A DNA stretch of 64,000 nucleotides from Hyperoodon ampullatus (taxonomy: Eukaryota > Chordata > Mammalia > Artiodactyla > Ziphiidae). Position 1 is the first letter of the stretch. Each line of letters begins with the position of its first letter. This document shows positions 12,341-27,955 of this stretch, piece after piece. The notes beneath the pieces were generated by a model, which saw only the letters and a list, made by a program, of their open reading frames with translations, had not been told where the DNA came from and searched no databases. Made by a program: the position numbers and the translations under genes. Location of the stretch: NCBI GenBank assembly GCA_949752795.1, contig CATKHW010000285.1, positions 930,001-994,000 of the forward strand, read 5' to 3'.

Positions 12341-14511
12341 TGTCATCACAATGCTCCATGCCCTTGTCATCACAATGTGCCATGCCCACTGTCATCAAAA
12401 TAATCCATGAAACTTGTCAGACCAAAGCTCCATGCCACCTTTCATCACAATGCTCCATGTACCCTGTCATCACAATGCACCATGCCCATCATCATAATGC
12501 TTCAGGCTATTGTCATCACAATGAAATCAAAATGCTCTATGACCTCTGTCATCACAATGCTCCAAACCCTTGTGATCACAATGTTCCATAACACTTGTCA
12601 TCACAATACCCCATGACGCTCGTCATCACAATTATCCATGGACTTCTCATCACAATGCCCCATGACATTTGTCATCACAATGCGCAATACACATGTCATC
12701 ACAATGCTCCCTGACTCTTGCCATCAGTATGCTCCCTGAACCCTTTCATGACAAGGCTCCATGCCTTTTTCATCACAATGATCCATGCCATTTTCATCAC
12801 AATGCTCCAAGACCCCTGTAATCACAATGCTCCATGCCCTTGTCATCACAAAGCTCCATGATGCATGTCATCAGAATGCTCCATGGCCTTCTCATCACAA
12901 TGCTCCATGCCCTTTTCATCAGAATGCACCAAGACCCCTGTAATCACAATGGTCCATGCCCCTTTTCATCAGAATGCTCCATGAGACTTGTCATCACAAG
13001 GCTCTATGGTCTTCTCATCACAATGCTCCAGGACATTGTCATCAAAATGCTCCATTCCCTTATCATCACAATGCTCCATGACCCCTGTCATCACAATACT
13101 CCATGAACATTTTCAGCCTAATGCTCCATGACCTTCTCATCACAATGCTCCATGACCAATATCATCACAATGCTCCATGACCACAGTCATCACAACGCTC
13201 AATATCACCTGACAACACAATGATCCGGTACTCTTGTCATCACAATGCTCCATTCCCTAGTCATCACAATGCTCCATGAACCCTGTCATCACAATACTCC
13301 ATGAACATTTTCAGCCCAATGCTCCATGACACTTGTCATCACAATGATGCATGCCCTTGTCATCCCAAAGCTCCATGACCCCTGTAATCACAATGCTCCG
13401 TGACGCTTGTCATCACAGTGCTCCATGACACCTGTCATCACAATGCTCCATGCCTTTGTCAGCAAAATGCTACATGACCTTGTCATTACAATGTTCTATG
13501 CACTTGTCATCACAATACTCCATTACCATTGCCATCACAATCCTCCATGAACCTTGAGATCACATTGCTCCATGCCCTTGTCATCACAATGCTCCATGCT
13601 CCTTGAAATCAAAATGATCCATGACCTCTGTCATCACAATGCTCCAAACCCTTGTGATCACAATGTTCCATAACACTTGTCATCACAATGCTCCATGATG
13701 CCTGTCATCACAATACTCCATGCCCTTTTCATCACAATGCTCCATGAACTTTGTCATCACAATTCTCGATACATTTGTCATCACAATGCTCCCTGACACT
13801 TGTCATCAGAATGCTCCTTGAACCCTGTCACAAAAAGGCTCCATGCCTTTTTCATCTAAATGCACCATGCCGTTTTCATCCCAATGCTCCATCCAATTGT
13901 CATCAAAATACTCCACAAGCTTGTCATCAGAATGCTCCATGTCCCTTGTCATCACAATTTTCCATGCACTTGTCAGCACAATGCTCCCTGACCCTTGTCA
14001 TCACAATGCTCCAAGCCATTGTCATCTCAATGCTCCATTACCTTTGTCATCAGAATCCTCCATGACACTTGGCATCACAATGCTCCATGGCATTGTCATC
14101 ACAATGGGCCATTACATATGTCATCACAATGCTCCCTGACACCTGTCTTCACAATAATGAATGACCTGGTCATCACAATGCTCCATGCCCTTGTCATCAC
14201 AATGTGCCATTCCAACTGTCATCGCAATAAGCCATGAAACTTATTAGACCAATGCTCCATGCCCTTGTCATCACAATGCCCCATGCCCTTGTTATCACAG
14301 TGCTCCATGACCCCTGTCATCACAATGCTCCGTGACTCCAGTCATCACAAGGCTTCATGACCTTTGTCATCACAATGGTCCATGCCCTTGTCATCAACAG
14401 TCTCTGTGACCTATTTAACCACAATGCTTCATGAACTTTTCATCACAATGCTCTTTGACCCTTGTCATCACAATGCTCTAGGCCTTTCTCAGCACAATGC
14501 TCCATGACCCT
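12341..14511 (+). repeat. Minisatellite higher-order repeat, 2171 bp, copy 1
   Basis: Every distinctive variant unit in this block recurs 2171 bp downstream in the same order. Examples are CACAATGTGCCATGCCCACT near 12371 and 14542, the ATAATGCTTCAGGC variant, and the AATGAAATCAAAATGC variant. The length corresponds to about 87 units. Few differences are visible by eye, so the duplication is recent compared with unit divergence. Confidence 0.9.
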
Positions 14512-16682
14512 TGTCATCACAATGCTCCATGCCCTTGTCATCACAATGTGCCATGCCCACTGTCATCAAAATAATCCATGAAACTTGTCAGACCAAAGCT
14601 CCATGCCACCTTTCATCACAATGCTCCATGTACCCTGTCATCACAATGCACCATGCCCATCATCATAATGCTTCAGGCTATTGTCATCACAATGAAATCA
14701 AAATGCTCTATGACCTCTGTCATCACAATGCTCCAAACCCTTGTGATCACAATGTTCCATAACACTTGTCATCACAATACCCCATGACGCTCGTCATCAC
14801 AATTATCCATGGACTTCTCATCACAATGCCCCATGACATTTGTCATCACAATGCGCAATACACATGTCATCACAATGCTCCCTGACTCTTGCCATCAGTA
14901 TGCTCCCTGAACCCTTTCATGACAAGGCTCCATGCCTTTGTCATCACAATGATCCATGCCATTTTCATCACAATGCTCCAAGACCCCTGTAATCACAATG
15001 CTCCATGCCCTTGTCATCACAAAGCTCCATGATGCATGTCATCAGAATGCTCCATGGCCTTCTCATCACAATGCTCCATGCCCTTGTCATCACAATGCTC
15101 CAAGACCCCTGTAATCACAATGGTCCATGCCCCTTTTCATCAGAATGCTCCATGAGACTTGTCATCACAAGGCTCCATGGTCTTCTCATCACAATGCTCC
15201 AGGACATTGTCATCAAAATGCTCCATTCCCTTATCATCACAATGCTCCATGACCCCTGTCATCACAATACTCCATGAACATTTTCAGCCCAATGCTCCAT
15301 GACCTTCTCATCACAATGCTCCATGACCAATATCATCACAATGCTCCATGACCACAGTCATCACAACGCTCAATATCACCTGACAACACAATGATCCGGG
15401 ACTCTTGTCATCACAATGCTCCATTCCCTAGTCATCACAATGCTCCATGACCCCTGTCATCACAATACTCCATGAACATTTTCAGCCCAATGCTCCATGA
15501 CACTTGTCATCACAATGATGCATGCCCTTGTCATCCCAATGCTCCATGACCCCTGTAATCACAATGCTCCGTGACGCTTGTCATCACAGTGCTCCATGAC
15601 ACCTGTCATCACAATGCTCCATGCCTTTGTCAGCAAAATGCTACATGACTTTGTCATTACAATGTTCTATGCACTTGTCATCAGAATACTCCATTACCAT
15701 TGCCATCACAATCCTCCATGAACCTTGGGATCACATTGCTCCATGCCCTTGTCATCACAATGCTCCATGCTCCTTGAAATCAAAATGATCCATGACCTCT
15801 GTCATCACAATGCTCCAAACCCTTGTGATCACAATGTTCCATAACACTTGTCATCACAATGCTCCATGATGCCTGTCATCACATTACTCCATGCCCTTTT
15901 CATCACAATGCTCCATGACCTTTGTCATCACAATTCTCGATACACTCGTCATCACAATGCTCCCTGACACTTGTCGTCAGAATGCTCCTTGAACCCTTTC
16001 ACAAAAAGGCTCCATGCCTTTTTCATCAAAATGCACCATGCCGTTTTCATCACAGTGCTCCATGCCATTGTCATCAAAATACTCCACAAGCTTGTCATCA
16101 GAATGCTCCATGTCCCTTGTCATCACAATTTTCCATGCACTTGTCAGCACAATGCTCCCTGACCCTTGTCATCACAATGCTCCAAGCCATTGTCATCACA
16201 ATGCTCCATTACCTTTGTCATCAGAATCCTCCATGACACTTGGCATCACAATGCTCCATGGCATTGTCATCACCATGGGCCATTACATATGTCATCACAA
16301 TGCTCCCTGACACCTGTCTTCACAATAATGAATGACGTGGTCATCACAATGCTCCATGCCCTTGTCATCACAATGCGCCATTCCAACTGTCATCGCAATA
16401 AGCCATGAAACTTATTAGACCAATGCTCCATGCCCTTGTCATCACAATGCCCCATGCCCTTGTTATCACAATGCTCCATGACGCCTGTCATCACAATGCT
16501 CCGTGACTCCAGTTATCACAAGGCTTCATGACCTTTGTCATCACAATGGTCCATGCCCTTGTCATCAACAGTCTCTGTGACCTTTTTAACCACAATGCTT
16601 CATGAACTTTTCATCACAATGCTCTTTGACCCTTGTCATCACAATGCTCTATGCCTTTCTCAGCACAATGCTCCATGACCCT
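14512..16682 (+). repeat. Minisatellite higher-order repeat, 2171 bp, copy 2
   Basis: Direct tandem copy of 12341-14511 with scattered point differences. Similarity stops shortly after 16682, where CTCCATGTGCTTGTCAGCAC replaces the expected text. Confidence 0.9.
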
Positions 16683-19600
16683 TGTCATCACAATGCTCCA
16701 TGTGCTTGTCAGCACAATGCTCCATGACCCATGTCATCACAATGCACCATGTGCTTGTCGTCACAGTGCTCCACAATCTTGTCATCACAATGCTCCATAA
16801 ACCTTGTCATCACAAGGCTCCATGCACTTCAAATCAAAATGCTCTCTCACCACTGATATCACAATGTTACATCACTATTCATCACAATACTCCCTCAACC
16901 CTGTCATCACAATGTTCCATGACTCCTGTCATCACAATGCTACATGCACTTATCATCACAATGTTCGATGATCCTTGACATCACAATGTTCCATAACCCC
17001 TGTCATCAAAATGCTCCATGACCCTTTTCATCAAAATGCTCCATGACCCCTGACATCACAATGTTACATAACGCCTCTCATCAAAATGTTCCATGACCCT
17101 TTTCATCAAATTGGTCCATGACAATGTCATCACAATGCACCCTGCCCTTCTCATCACAATGCACCACGCCCTTGTCATCAAAATGCTCCATGACCTTTGT
17201 CATCACAAAGCTCCATGACCCTTGGCATCACAATGCTCCATGCCATTGTCATCACAATACTCCATGAAACCTCTCATCACATTGTTCCATGCAGTTGTCA
17301 TCAAAAAGCTCCATGGTGCTTGTCATCACACTGCTCGATGCCCTTCTCATCACAATGCTCCATGCCCTTGTCATTACAATCCTCCATGACCCATGTATCA
17401 CTGTGTTCCCTGCCCTTGTCATCACAATGCTCCATGCCCACTCTCATCACAATAATCCATGAAACTTTTCAGACAAATGTTCCATGCCCTTGTCATCACA
17501 ATGCTCCATTACCCCTGTCAATAACAATGCTCCATGACCCCTGCCATCACAACGTTCCACGGCCTTGTCATCACAAGGCTCCATGACCCTTGTCAACACA
17601 ATGCTCCAAGACCCCTGTAATCACAGTGCTACATGCCCTTGTCATCACAAAGCTCCATGATGCATGTCATCAGAATGCTCCATGCCCTTGCCATCACAAT
17701 GCTCCATTACCCCTGTGATAACAATGCTCCATGACCCCTGCCATCACGATGTTCCATGGCCTTGTCATCACAAGGCTCCATGACCCTTCTCATCACAATG
17801 CTCCAAGACACCTGTAATCACAATGCTCCATGTCCCTTTTTATCTCAATGATCCATGAACCCTGTCATCACAATGCACCATGCCCATCATCATAATGCTT
17901 CAGGCTATTGTCATCACAATGAAATCAAAATGCTCCATGACCTCTGTCATAACACTGCTCCAAACCCTTGTGATCACAATATTCCATAACACTTGTCATC
18001 ACAATGCCCCATGACGCTCGTCATCACAATTATCTATGGTCTTCTCATCACAATGCTCCATGACCTTTGTCATCACAATGCTCAATACACTTGTCATCAA
18101 AATGCTCCCAGACACTTGTTCTCTGTATGCTCCTTGAACTCTGTCATGACAAGGCTCCATGCCTTTTTCATCACAATGATCCATGCCTTTTTCATCACAA
18201 TGCTCCAAGACACCTGTAATTACAATGCTCCATGCCCTTGTCATCACAAAGCTCAATGACGCATGTCATCAGACTGCTCCTTGGCCTTCTCATCACAATG
18301 CTCCATGCCCTTGTCATCACAATTTTCCAAGACACTCTAATCACAATGCTCCATGCCCCTTTTCATCAGTATGCTCCATGAGACTTGTCTCACAAGGCTC
18401 CATGGTTTTCTCATCACAATGCTCCAGCACCTTGTCATCACAATGCTTCACGACATTGTCATGAAAATTTTCAATGGCCCTTGTCATCATAATGCTCCAA
18501 GCCCTAGTCATCACAATGCTCCATTATATTTGTCATCACAATCCTCCATTACATTTGGCATCACAATGCTCCATGCCATTGTCATCGCAATGGACCATGA
18601 CATATGTCATCACAATGCTCCCTGACACCTGTCTTCACAATACTTCATGACCTTCTCATCACAATGCCCCATGCCCTTGTCATCACAATGCCCCATGCCC
18701 ACTGTCATCACAATAATCTATTAAACTTGTCAGACCAATGCTCCATGCCCCTGTCATCACAATGCTCCATGCCCTTGTCATCACAATGCTCCATGACCCC
18801 TGTCATCACAATGCTCTGTGACTCCAGTCATCACAATGCTTCATAACATTTGTCATCACAGTGGTCCATGCCCACATCATCACAAGGCTCTGTGACCTTT
18901 GTAACCACAATACTCCATGAATTTTCATCACAATGCTCCGTGACCCTTGTCATCACAATGCTCCATGCCTTTGTCAGAACAATGCTCCATGACCCTTGTC
19001 ATCACAATGTGCCACGTGATTTTCATCACAACGGTCCACAACCTTGTCATCGTAATGCTCCATAAACCTTGTAATCACAATGCTCCATGCACTTCTCATC
19101 AAAATGCTCTCTCAACAGAGATATCACAATGTTCCATCACTAGTCATCACAATACTCCCTCACCCCTGTAATCACAATGTTCCATGACCCCTGTCATCAC
19201 AATGCTACATCCCCTTATCATCACAATGTTCCATGACCCCTGACATCACAATGTTCCATAACCCCTGTCATCAAAATGCTCCATGACCCTTTTCATCCCA
19301 AAGCTCCATGACCCCTGACATCACAATGTTCTATAACCCCTGTCATCAAAATGTTCCATTACACTTTTCATCAAATTGCTGCATGACCCTGTCATCAAAA
19401 TGCTCCCTGCCCTTCTCATCACAATGCACCACGCCCTTGACATCAAAATGCTCCATGACTTTTGTCATCACAAAGCTCCATAACCCTTGGAATCACAATG
19501 TTCCATGAACCCTCTCATCACATTGTTCCATGCCCTTGTCATCACAAAGCTCCATGACGCTTGTCAAAACAATGTTCGATGCCCTTCTCATCACAATGCT

Positions 19601-21629
19601 CCATGCCCTTGTCATTACAATCCTCCATGGCCCATGGATCACAGTGTTCCGTGACCTTGTCATCACAATGCTCCATGCCCACTCTCATCACAATAATCCA
19701 TGAAACTTTTCAGACCAATGCTCCATGCCCTTCTCATGACAATGCTCCATTACCCCTGTCATAACAATGCTCCATGACCACTGCCATCACAATGTTCCAC
19801 ACCATTGTCATCACAAGGCTCCATGACCCTTGTCATCACAATGCTCCAAGACCCCTGTAATCACAATGCTCCATGCCCTTGTCATCACAAAGCTCAATGA
19901 CGCATGTCATCAGAATGCTCCATGGACTTCTCATCACAATGCTCCTTGCCCTTGTCATCACAATGCTCCAAGACCCCTGTAATCACAATGCACCATGCCC
20001 CTTTTCATCTCAATGCTCCATGAACCCTGTCATCACAATGCACCATGCCCATCACCATAATGCTTCAGGCTATTGTCATCACAATGAAATCAAAATGCTC
20101 CATGACCTCTGTCATCACAATGCTCCAAACCCTTGTGATCACAATGTTCCATAAAACTTATCATCACAACACCCCATGACGCTCATCATCACAATTATCC
20201 ATGGTCTTCTCATCACAATGCTCCATGAACTTTGTCATCACAATGCTCAATACACTTGTCATCACAGTGCTCCGTGACACTTGTCGTCAGTATCCTCCTT
20301 GAACCCTGTCATGACAAGGCTCCATGCCTTTTTCATAACAATGATCCATGCCATTTTCATCACAATGCTCCATGCCCTTGTCAGCACAAAGCTCCATGAC
20401 ACATGTCATCAGAATGCTCTATGGCATTCTCATCACAATGCTCCATGCCCTTGTCATCACAATGCTCCAAGACCCCTGTAATCACAATGCTCCATGCCCC
20501 TTTTCATCAGAATGTTCCATGAGAATTGTCATCACAAGGCTCCATGGACTTCCCATCACAATGCTCCAGGACCTTGTCATCACAGTGCTCAATTCCCTTC
20601 TCATTACAATGCTCCATGACCCCTGTCATCACAATACACCATGAATTTTTTCAGCCCAATGCTTCATGACCTTCTCATCACAATGCTCCATGACCCATAT
20701 CATCACAATCCTCCATGACCACTGTCATCACAACACTCCATGACCCCTGACAACACAATGATCTGGGACTCTTGTCATCACAATGCTCCATTTCCTTGTC
20801 ATCACAATGCTCCATGAACATTTTCAGCCCAATGCTCCATGACACTTGTCATCACAATGATCCATGCCCTTGTCATCCCAATGCTCCATGACCCCTGTAA
20901 TCACAATGCTCCATGACGCTTATCATCACAGTGCTCCATGACCCTTATCATCACAATTCTCCATGCCTGTGTCATCAAAATCCTACATGACCTTGTCATC
21001 ACAATGCTCCATGAGCTTGTCATCACAATGCTCCATTACCATTTTCATCACAATCCTCCATGAACCTTGGGATCACATTGCTCCATGCCCTTGTCATCAC
21101 AATGCTCCATGCTCCTTGAAATCAAAATGGTCCATGACCTCTGTCATCACAATGCTCCAACCCCTTGTGATCACAATGTTCCATAACACTTGTCATCACA
21201 ACACTCCATGATGACTGTCATGACAATACTCCATGCACTTGTCGTCACAATGCTCCATGACTTTTGTCATCACAATTCTCAATACACTTGTCATCACAAT
21301 GCTCCCTGACACTTGTCGTCAGAATACTCCTTGAACACTGTCATGAAAAGGCTCCATGCCTTTTTCATCAGAATGCTCCATGCCCTTTTCATCACAACGC
21401 TCCAGGTCATTGTCATCACAATACTCCACAAGCTTGTCATCAGAATGCTCCATGATCATTGTCTTCAGAATGCTCCATGACCCCTGTCATTACAATGCTC
21501 CATACCCCTTGTCATTACAGTGTTCCATGACGCTCGTCATCACAATTATCCATGGTCTTCTCATCACAATGCTCCACAGTCTTGCCATCACAATGCTCCA
21601 TGCCTTGGTCATCACGATGCTCCATGTCC
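16683..21629 (+). repeat. Minisatellite interior, older higher-order blocks
   Basis: Landmark variants of the later 3171-bp block also occur here in similar order at about 3.2-3.6 kb offsets with more differences. They include AATAATCCATGAAACTTTTCAG, seen near 17453 and 19690 and again near 23325, 26496 and 29810, and the AATGAAATCAAAATGC variant near 17920 and 20084. This looks like an older round of the same amplification. No non-repeat sequence was seen. Confidence 0.65.
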
Positions 21630-24600
21630 CCAGTCATCACAATGCTCCATGACCCTGTCATCACAATGCTCCATACCCCTTGTCATTACAGTGCTCCATG
21701 ACGTTCGTCATCACAATTATCCATGGTCTTCTCATCACAATGCTCCACGGTCTTGCCATCACAATGCTCCATGCCCTGGTCATCACAATGCTCCATGTCC
21801 CCTGTCATCACAATTCTCCACGTTCTTGGCATCACTATGCTCCATGATACTTCTCATCACAGTGTTACATGTTTTGTCATCACAATTCTCTATGCACTTG
21901 TCATCGTAATGCTCCATGACCCCTGTCATAGTAAGCTCCATGTGATTGTCATCATAATGCTTCATGAACATGTCATCAAAATTCTCAATGGCCCTGGTTA
22001 TCACAATGCGCCATGACCATTGTCATCACAATGCTCCAAGCCCTTGTCATCAAAATGCTCCATTACCTTTGTCATCACATTCCTCCATGACACTTGGCAT
22101 CACAATGCTACATTCCATTGTCATTGCAATAGACCATGACATATGTCATCACAATGCTCCCTGACACCCTTCTTCACAATACTCCATGACCTTCTCATCA
22201 CAATGCTCCATGCCCTTGTCATCACAATGCGCCATGCCCAATGTCATCACAATAATCCATGAAACTTGTCAGAAAAATGCTCCATGACCCTGTCATCACA
22301 AGGCTCCATGCCCTTTCATCACAATGCTCTATGACCCCTGTCAACACAATGCTCCGTGACTCCAGTCATCACAATGCTTCAAGACCTTTGTCATCACAAT
22401 GGTCCATGCCCTCGTCATCACAAGACTCTGTGACCTTTGTGACCACAACACTCCATGAACATTTCATCACAATGCTCGGTGACCCTTGTCATCACAATGC
22501 TCCATGCCTTTGTCAGCACATTACTCCATGACACATGGCATCAAATGTGCCATGCGCTTGTCATCACAATGCTCCACATTGCTATCATCACAATGCTCCA
22601 CAAACCTTGTCATCACAATGCTCCATGCGTTTGTCAGCACAATGAACCATGACCCATGTCATCACAATGTGCCCTGCGTTTCTCATCACAATGCTCCACA
22701 GCCTTTTCATCATAATGCTCCATGCACCTCTCATCAAAATGCTCTCTCACCACTGATATCACAATGTTCCATCACTAGTCAACACAATACTCCCTCCACC
22801 CTGTCATCCCAATGTTCCATGACCCTTGTCACAACAAAGCTACATGCTCTTATCATCACAATGCTCCATGACCCCTGACATCACAATGTTCCATAACCCC
22901 TGTCATCACAATGCTCCATGACCCTTTTCATCACAATGCTCCATGACCCCTAACATCACAATGTTCCATAAACACTGTCATCAAAATGTTCCATGACCCT
23001 TTTCATCCAATTGCTCCATGACCCTGTCATCACAATGCTCCCTGCCCTTCTCATCACAATGCACCACGCCCTTGTCATCAAAATGCTCCATGGCCTATGT
23101 CATCACAAAGCTCCATGACCCTTGGAATCACAATGCTCCATGCCATTGTCATCACAAAGCTCCATGAAACCTCTCATCACATTGCTCCATGCCGTTGTCA
23201 TCACAATGCTCCATGACGCTTGTCATCACAATGCTCCATGCCCTTGTCATTGCAATCCTCCATGACACATGTATCACTGTGTTCCGTGCCCTTGTCATCA
23301 CAATGCTCCATGCTCACTCTCATCACAATAATCCATGAAACTTTTCAGACCAATGCTCCATGCCCTTGTCATCACAATGCTCCATTACACCTGTCATAAC
23401 AATGCTCCATGACCCCTGCCATCACAATGTTCTACGGCCTTGTCATCACAAGACTCCATGGCCCTTGTCATCACAATGCTCCAAGACCCCTGTAATCACA
23501 ATGCTCCATGCCCATGTCATCACAAAGCTCCCTGACGCATGTCATCCGAATGCTCCATGGCCTTCTCATCACAATACTCCATGCCCTTGTCATCACAATG
23601 CTCCAAGACCCTTGTTATTACAATGATCCATGCCTCTTTTCATCTCAATGCTCCATGAACCCTGTCATCACAATGCACCATGCCCATCATCATAATGCTT
23701 CATGCTATTGTCATCACAATGAAATCAAAATTCTCCATGACCTCTCTCATCACAATGCTCCAAACCCTTGTGATCACAATGTTCCATAACACTTGTCATC
23801 ACAACGCCCCATGACGCTGGTCATCACAATTATCCATGGACTTCTCATCACAATGCTCCATGACCTTTGTCATCACAATTCTCAATACACTTGTCATCAC
23901 AATGCTCCCTGATACTTGTCATCAGTATGCTCATTGAACCCTGTCATGACAAGTCTCCATGCCTTTTTCATCACAATGATCCATGCCCTTTTCATCACAA
24001 TGCTCCATGCCATTGTCATCACAATACTCCACAAGATTGTCATCAGAATGCTCCGTGACACTTTTCATCTCAATGATCCATGACCCCTGTCATCACAGTG
24101 CTCCATGACACCTGTCATCACAATGCTCCATGCCCCTTGTCATTACAGTGCTCCATGATGTTCATCATCACAATTATCCATGGTCTTCTCATCACAGTGC
24201 TCCACGGTCTTGCCATCACAATGCTCCATGCCCTGGTCATCACAATGCTCCATGTCCCCAGTCATCACAATGCTCCATGATCCCTGTCATCACAATGCTC
24301 CATACCGCTTGTCATTACAGTGCTCCATGACACTCGTAATCACCATTGTCCATGGTCTTCTCATCACAATGCTCCACGACCTTGTCATCAAAACGCTCCA
24401 TGACCCTTGTCATCACAATGCTCCATGACCACTGTCATAACAATGCTCCATGACCCCTGTCATCACAAGGCTCCATACCACTTGTCATTACAGTGCTCCA
24501 TGACGCTCCTCATCACAATTATCCATGGTCTTCTCATCACAATGCTCCACGGTCTTGCCATCACAGTGCTCCATGCCTTGGGCATCACAATGCTCCATGT

Positions 24601-24800
24601 CCCCGGTCATCACAATGCTCCATGACCACTGTCATCACAATGCTCTATACCCCTTGTCATTACAGTGCTCCATGACACTCGTCATCACAATTATCCATGA
24701 TCTTCTCATCACAGTGCTCCACGACCTTGCCATCACACGGCTCCATGCCCTGGTCATCACAATGCTCCATGTCCCCAGTCATCACAATGCTCCATGTCCC
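21630..24800 (+). repeat. Minisatellite higher-order repeat, 3171 bp, copy 1
   Basis: Distinctive variants recur exactly 3171 bp downstream, for example CAGCACATTACTCCATGACA near 22514 and 25685, and TTATCCATGG near 21717 and 24888. The length corresponds to about 127 units. The distal part contains a sub-repeat of about 172 bp, listed separately. Confidence 0.9.
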
Positions 24801-24960
24801 CGGTCATCACAATGCTCCATGACCACTGTCATCACAATGCTCTATACCCCTTGTCATTACAGTGCTCCATGACGCTCGTCATCACAATTATCCATGGTCT
24901 TCTCATCACAATGCTCCACGGTCTTGCCATCACAATGCTCCATGCCCTGGTCATCACAAT
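24130..24960 (+). repeat. Nested sub-repeat of about 172 bp (seven minisatellite units)
   Basis: The landmark ATCCATGGTCTTCTCATCAC or a close variant recurs near 24176, 24348, 24521, 24692 and 24889. The spacings are about 172, 173, 171 and 197 bp, the last one unit longer. Each sub-repeat carries the same order of seven variant units. It gives a third level of order between the 25-mer and the 3171-bp block. Related copies occur near 21548 and 21719 and in the next 3171-bp copy. Confidence 0.8.
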
Positions 24961-27955
24961 GCTCCATGTCCCCTGTCATCACAATTCTCCACGTTCTTGG
25001 CATCACTATGCTCCATGATACTTCTCATCACAGTGTTACATGTTTTGTCATCACAATTCTCTATGCACTTGTCATCGTAATTCTCCATGACCCCTGTCAT
25101 AGCAAGCTCCATGTGACTGTCATCACAATGCTTCATGAACATGTCATCAAATTTCTCAATGGCCCTTGTTATCACAATGCACCATGACCCTTGTCATCAC
25201 AATGCTCCAAGCCCTTGTCATCAAAATGCTCCTTTACCTTTGTCATCACAATCCTCCATGACACTTGGCATCACAATGCTACATTCCATTGTCATTGCAA
25301 TAGACCATGACATATGTCATCACAATGCTCCCTGACACCCTTCTTCACAATACTCCATGACCTTCTCATCACAATGCTCCATGCCCTAGTCATCACAATG
25401 TGCCATGCCCACTGTCATCACAATAATCCATGAAACTTGTCAGAAAAATGCTCCATGACCCTGTCATCACAATGCTCCATGCCCTTTCATCAAAATGCTC
25501 TATGACCCCTGTCATCACAATGCTCCGTGACTCCAGTCATCACAATGCTTCATGACCTTTGTCATCACAATGGTCCATGCCCTCGTCATCACAAGGCTCT
25601 GTGACCTTTGTGACCACAACACTCCATGAACATTTCATCACAATGCTCGGTGACCCTTGTCATCACAATGCTCCATGCCTTTGTCAGCACATTACTCCAT
25701 GACACATGGCATCAAATGTGCCATGCGCTTGTCATCACAATGCTCCACATCGTTGTCATCACAATGCTCCATAAACCTTGTCATCACAATGCTCCATGCG
25801 TTTGTCAGCACAATGTTCCATGACCCATGTCATCACAATGTGCCCTGCGTTTCTCATCACAATGCTCCACAGCCTTGTCATCACAATGCTCCATGCACCT
25901 CTCATCAAAATGCTCTCTCACCACTGATATCACAATGTTCCATCACTAGTCAACACAATACTCCCTCCACCCTGTCATCCCAATGTTCCATGACCCTTGT
26001 TACAACAATGCTACATGCTCTTATCATCACAATGCTCCATGACCCCTGACATCACAATGTTCCATAACCCCTGTCATCACAATGCTCCATGACCCTTTTC
26101 ATCACAATGCTCCATGACCCCTAACATCACAATGTTCCATAAACACTGTCATCAAAATGTTCCATGACCCTTTTCATCCAATTGCTCCATGACCCTGTCA
26201 TCACAATGCTCCCTGCCCTTCTCATCACAATGCACCACGCCCTTGTCATCAAAATGCTCCATGGCCTATGTCATCACAAAGCTCCATGACCCTTGGAATC
26301 ACAATGCTCCATGCCATTGTCATCACAAAGCTCCATGAAACCTCTCATCACATTGCTCCATGCCGTTGTCATCACAAAGCTCCATGACGCTTGTCATCAC
26401 AATGCTCCATGCCCTTGTCATTGCAATCCTCCATGACACATGTATCACTGTGTTCCGTGCCCTTGTCATCACAATGCTCCATGCTCACTCTCATCACAAT
26501 AATCCATGAAACTTTTCAGACCAATGCTCCATGCCCTTGTCATCACAATGCTCCATTACACCTGTCATAACAATGCTCCATGACCCCTGCCATCACAATG
26601 TTCTACGGCCTTGTCATCACAAGACTCCATGGCCCTTGTCATCACAATGCTCCAAGACCCCTGTAATCACAATGCTCCATGCCCATGTCATCACAAAGCT
26701 CCCTGACGCATGTCATCAGAATGCTCCATGGCCTTCTCATCACAATACTCCATGCCCTTGTCATCACAATGCTCCAAGACCCTTGTTATTACAATGATCC
26801 ATGCCTCTTTGCATCTCAATGCTCCATGAACCCTGTCATCACAATGCACCATGCCCATCATCATAATGCTTCATGCTATTGTCATCACAATGAAATCAAA
26901 ATTCTCCATGACCTCTCTCATCACAATACTCCAAACCTTTGTGATCACAATGTTCCATAACACTTGTCATCACAACGCCCCATGACGCTGGTCATCACAA
27001 TTATCCATGGACTTCTCATCACAATGCTCCATGACCTTTGTCATCACAATTCTCAATACACTTGTCATCACAATGCTCCCTGACACTTGTCATCAGTATG
27101 CTCCTTGAACCCTGTCATGACAAGTCTCCATGCCTTTTTCATCACAATGATCCATGCCCTTTTCATCACAATGCTTCATGCCATTGTCATCACAATACTC
27201 CACAAGCTTGTCATCAGAATGCTCCGTGACTCTTGTCATCTAAATAATCCATGAGCCCTGTCATCACAATGCTCCATGACACCTGTCATCACAATGCTCG
27301 ATGCCCCTTGTCATTACAGTGCTCCATGATGTTCGTCATCACAATTATCCATGGTCTTCTCATCACAGTGCTCCACGGTCTTGCCATCACAATGCTCCAT
27401 GCCCTGGTCATCACAATGCTCCATGTCCCCAGTCATCACAATGCTCCATGACCCCTGTCATCACAATGCTCCATACTGCTTGTCATTACAGTGCTCCATG
27501 ACACTCGTAATCACAATTGTCCATGGTCTTCTCATCACAATGCTCCACGCCCTTGTCATCAAAATGCTCCATGACCCTTGTCATCACAATGCTCCATGAC
27601 CACTGTCATAACAATGCTCCATGACCCCTGTCATCACAAGGCTCCATACCACTTGTCATTACAGTGTTCCATGATGCTCCTCATCACAATTATCCATGGT
27701 CTTCTCATCACAATGCTCTACGGTCTTGCCATCACAGTGCTCCATGCCTTGGACATCACAATGCTCCATGTCCCCGGTCATCACAATGCTCCATGACCAC
27801 TGTCATCACAATGCTCTATACCCCTTGTCATTACAGTGCTCCATGACCCTAGTCATCACAATTATCCATGGTCTTCTCATCACAATGCTCCACGATCTTG
27901 CCATCGCAATGCTCCATGCCCTGGTCATCACAATGCTCCATGTCCCCTCTCATCA
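24801..27955 (+). repeat. Minisatellite higher-order repeat, 3171 bp, copy 2
   Basis: Tandem copy of 21630-24800 with a modest number of point differences. Around 27955 the correspondence jumps, and the following sequence (CTCCACG or ATCCACG, then TTGGCAACACTATTCTCC) matches an earlier point of the block. This marks a junction to a third, rearranged copy. Confidence 0.88.
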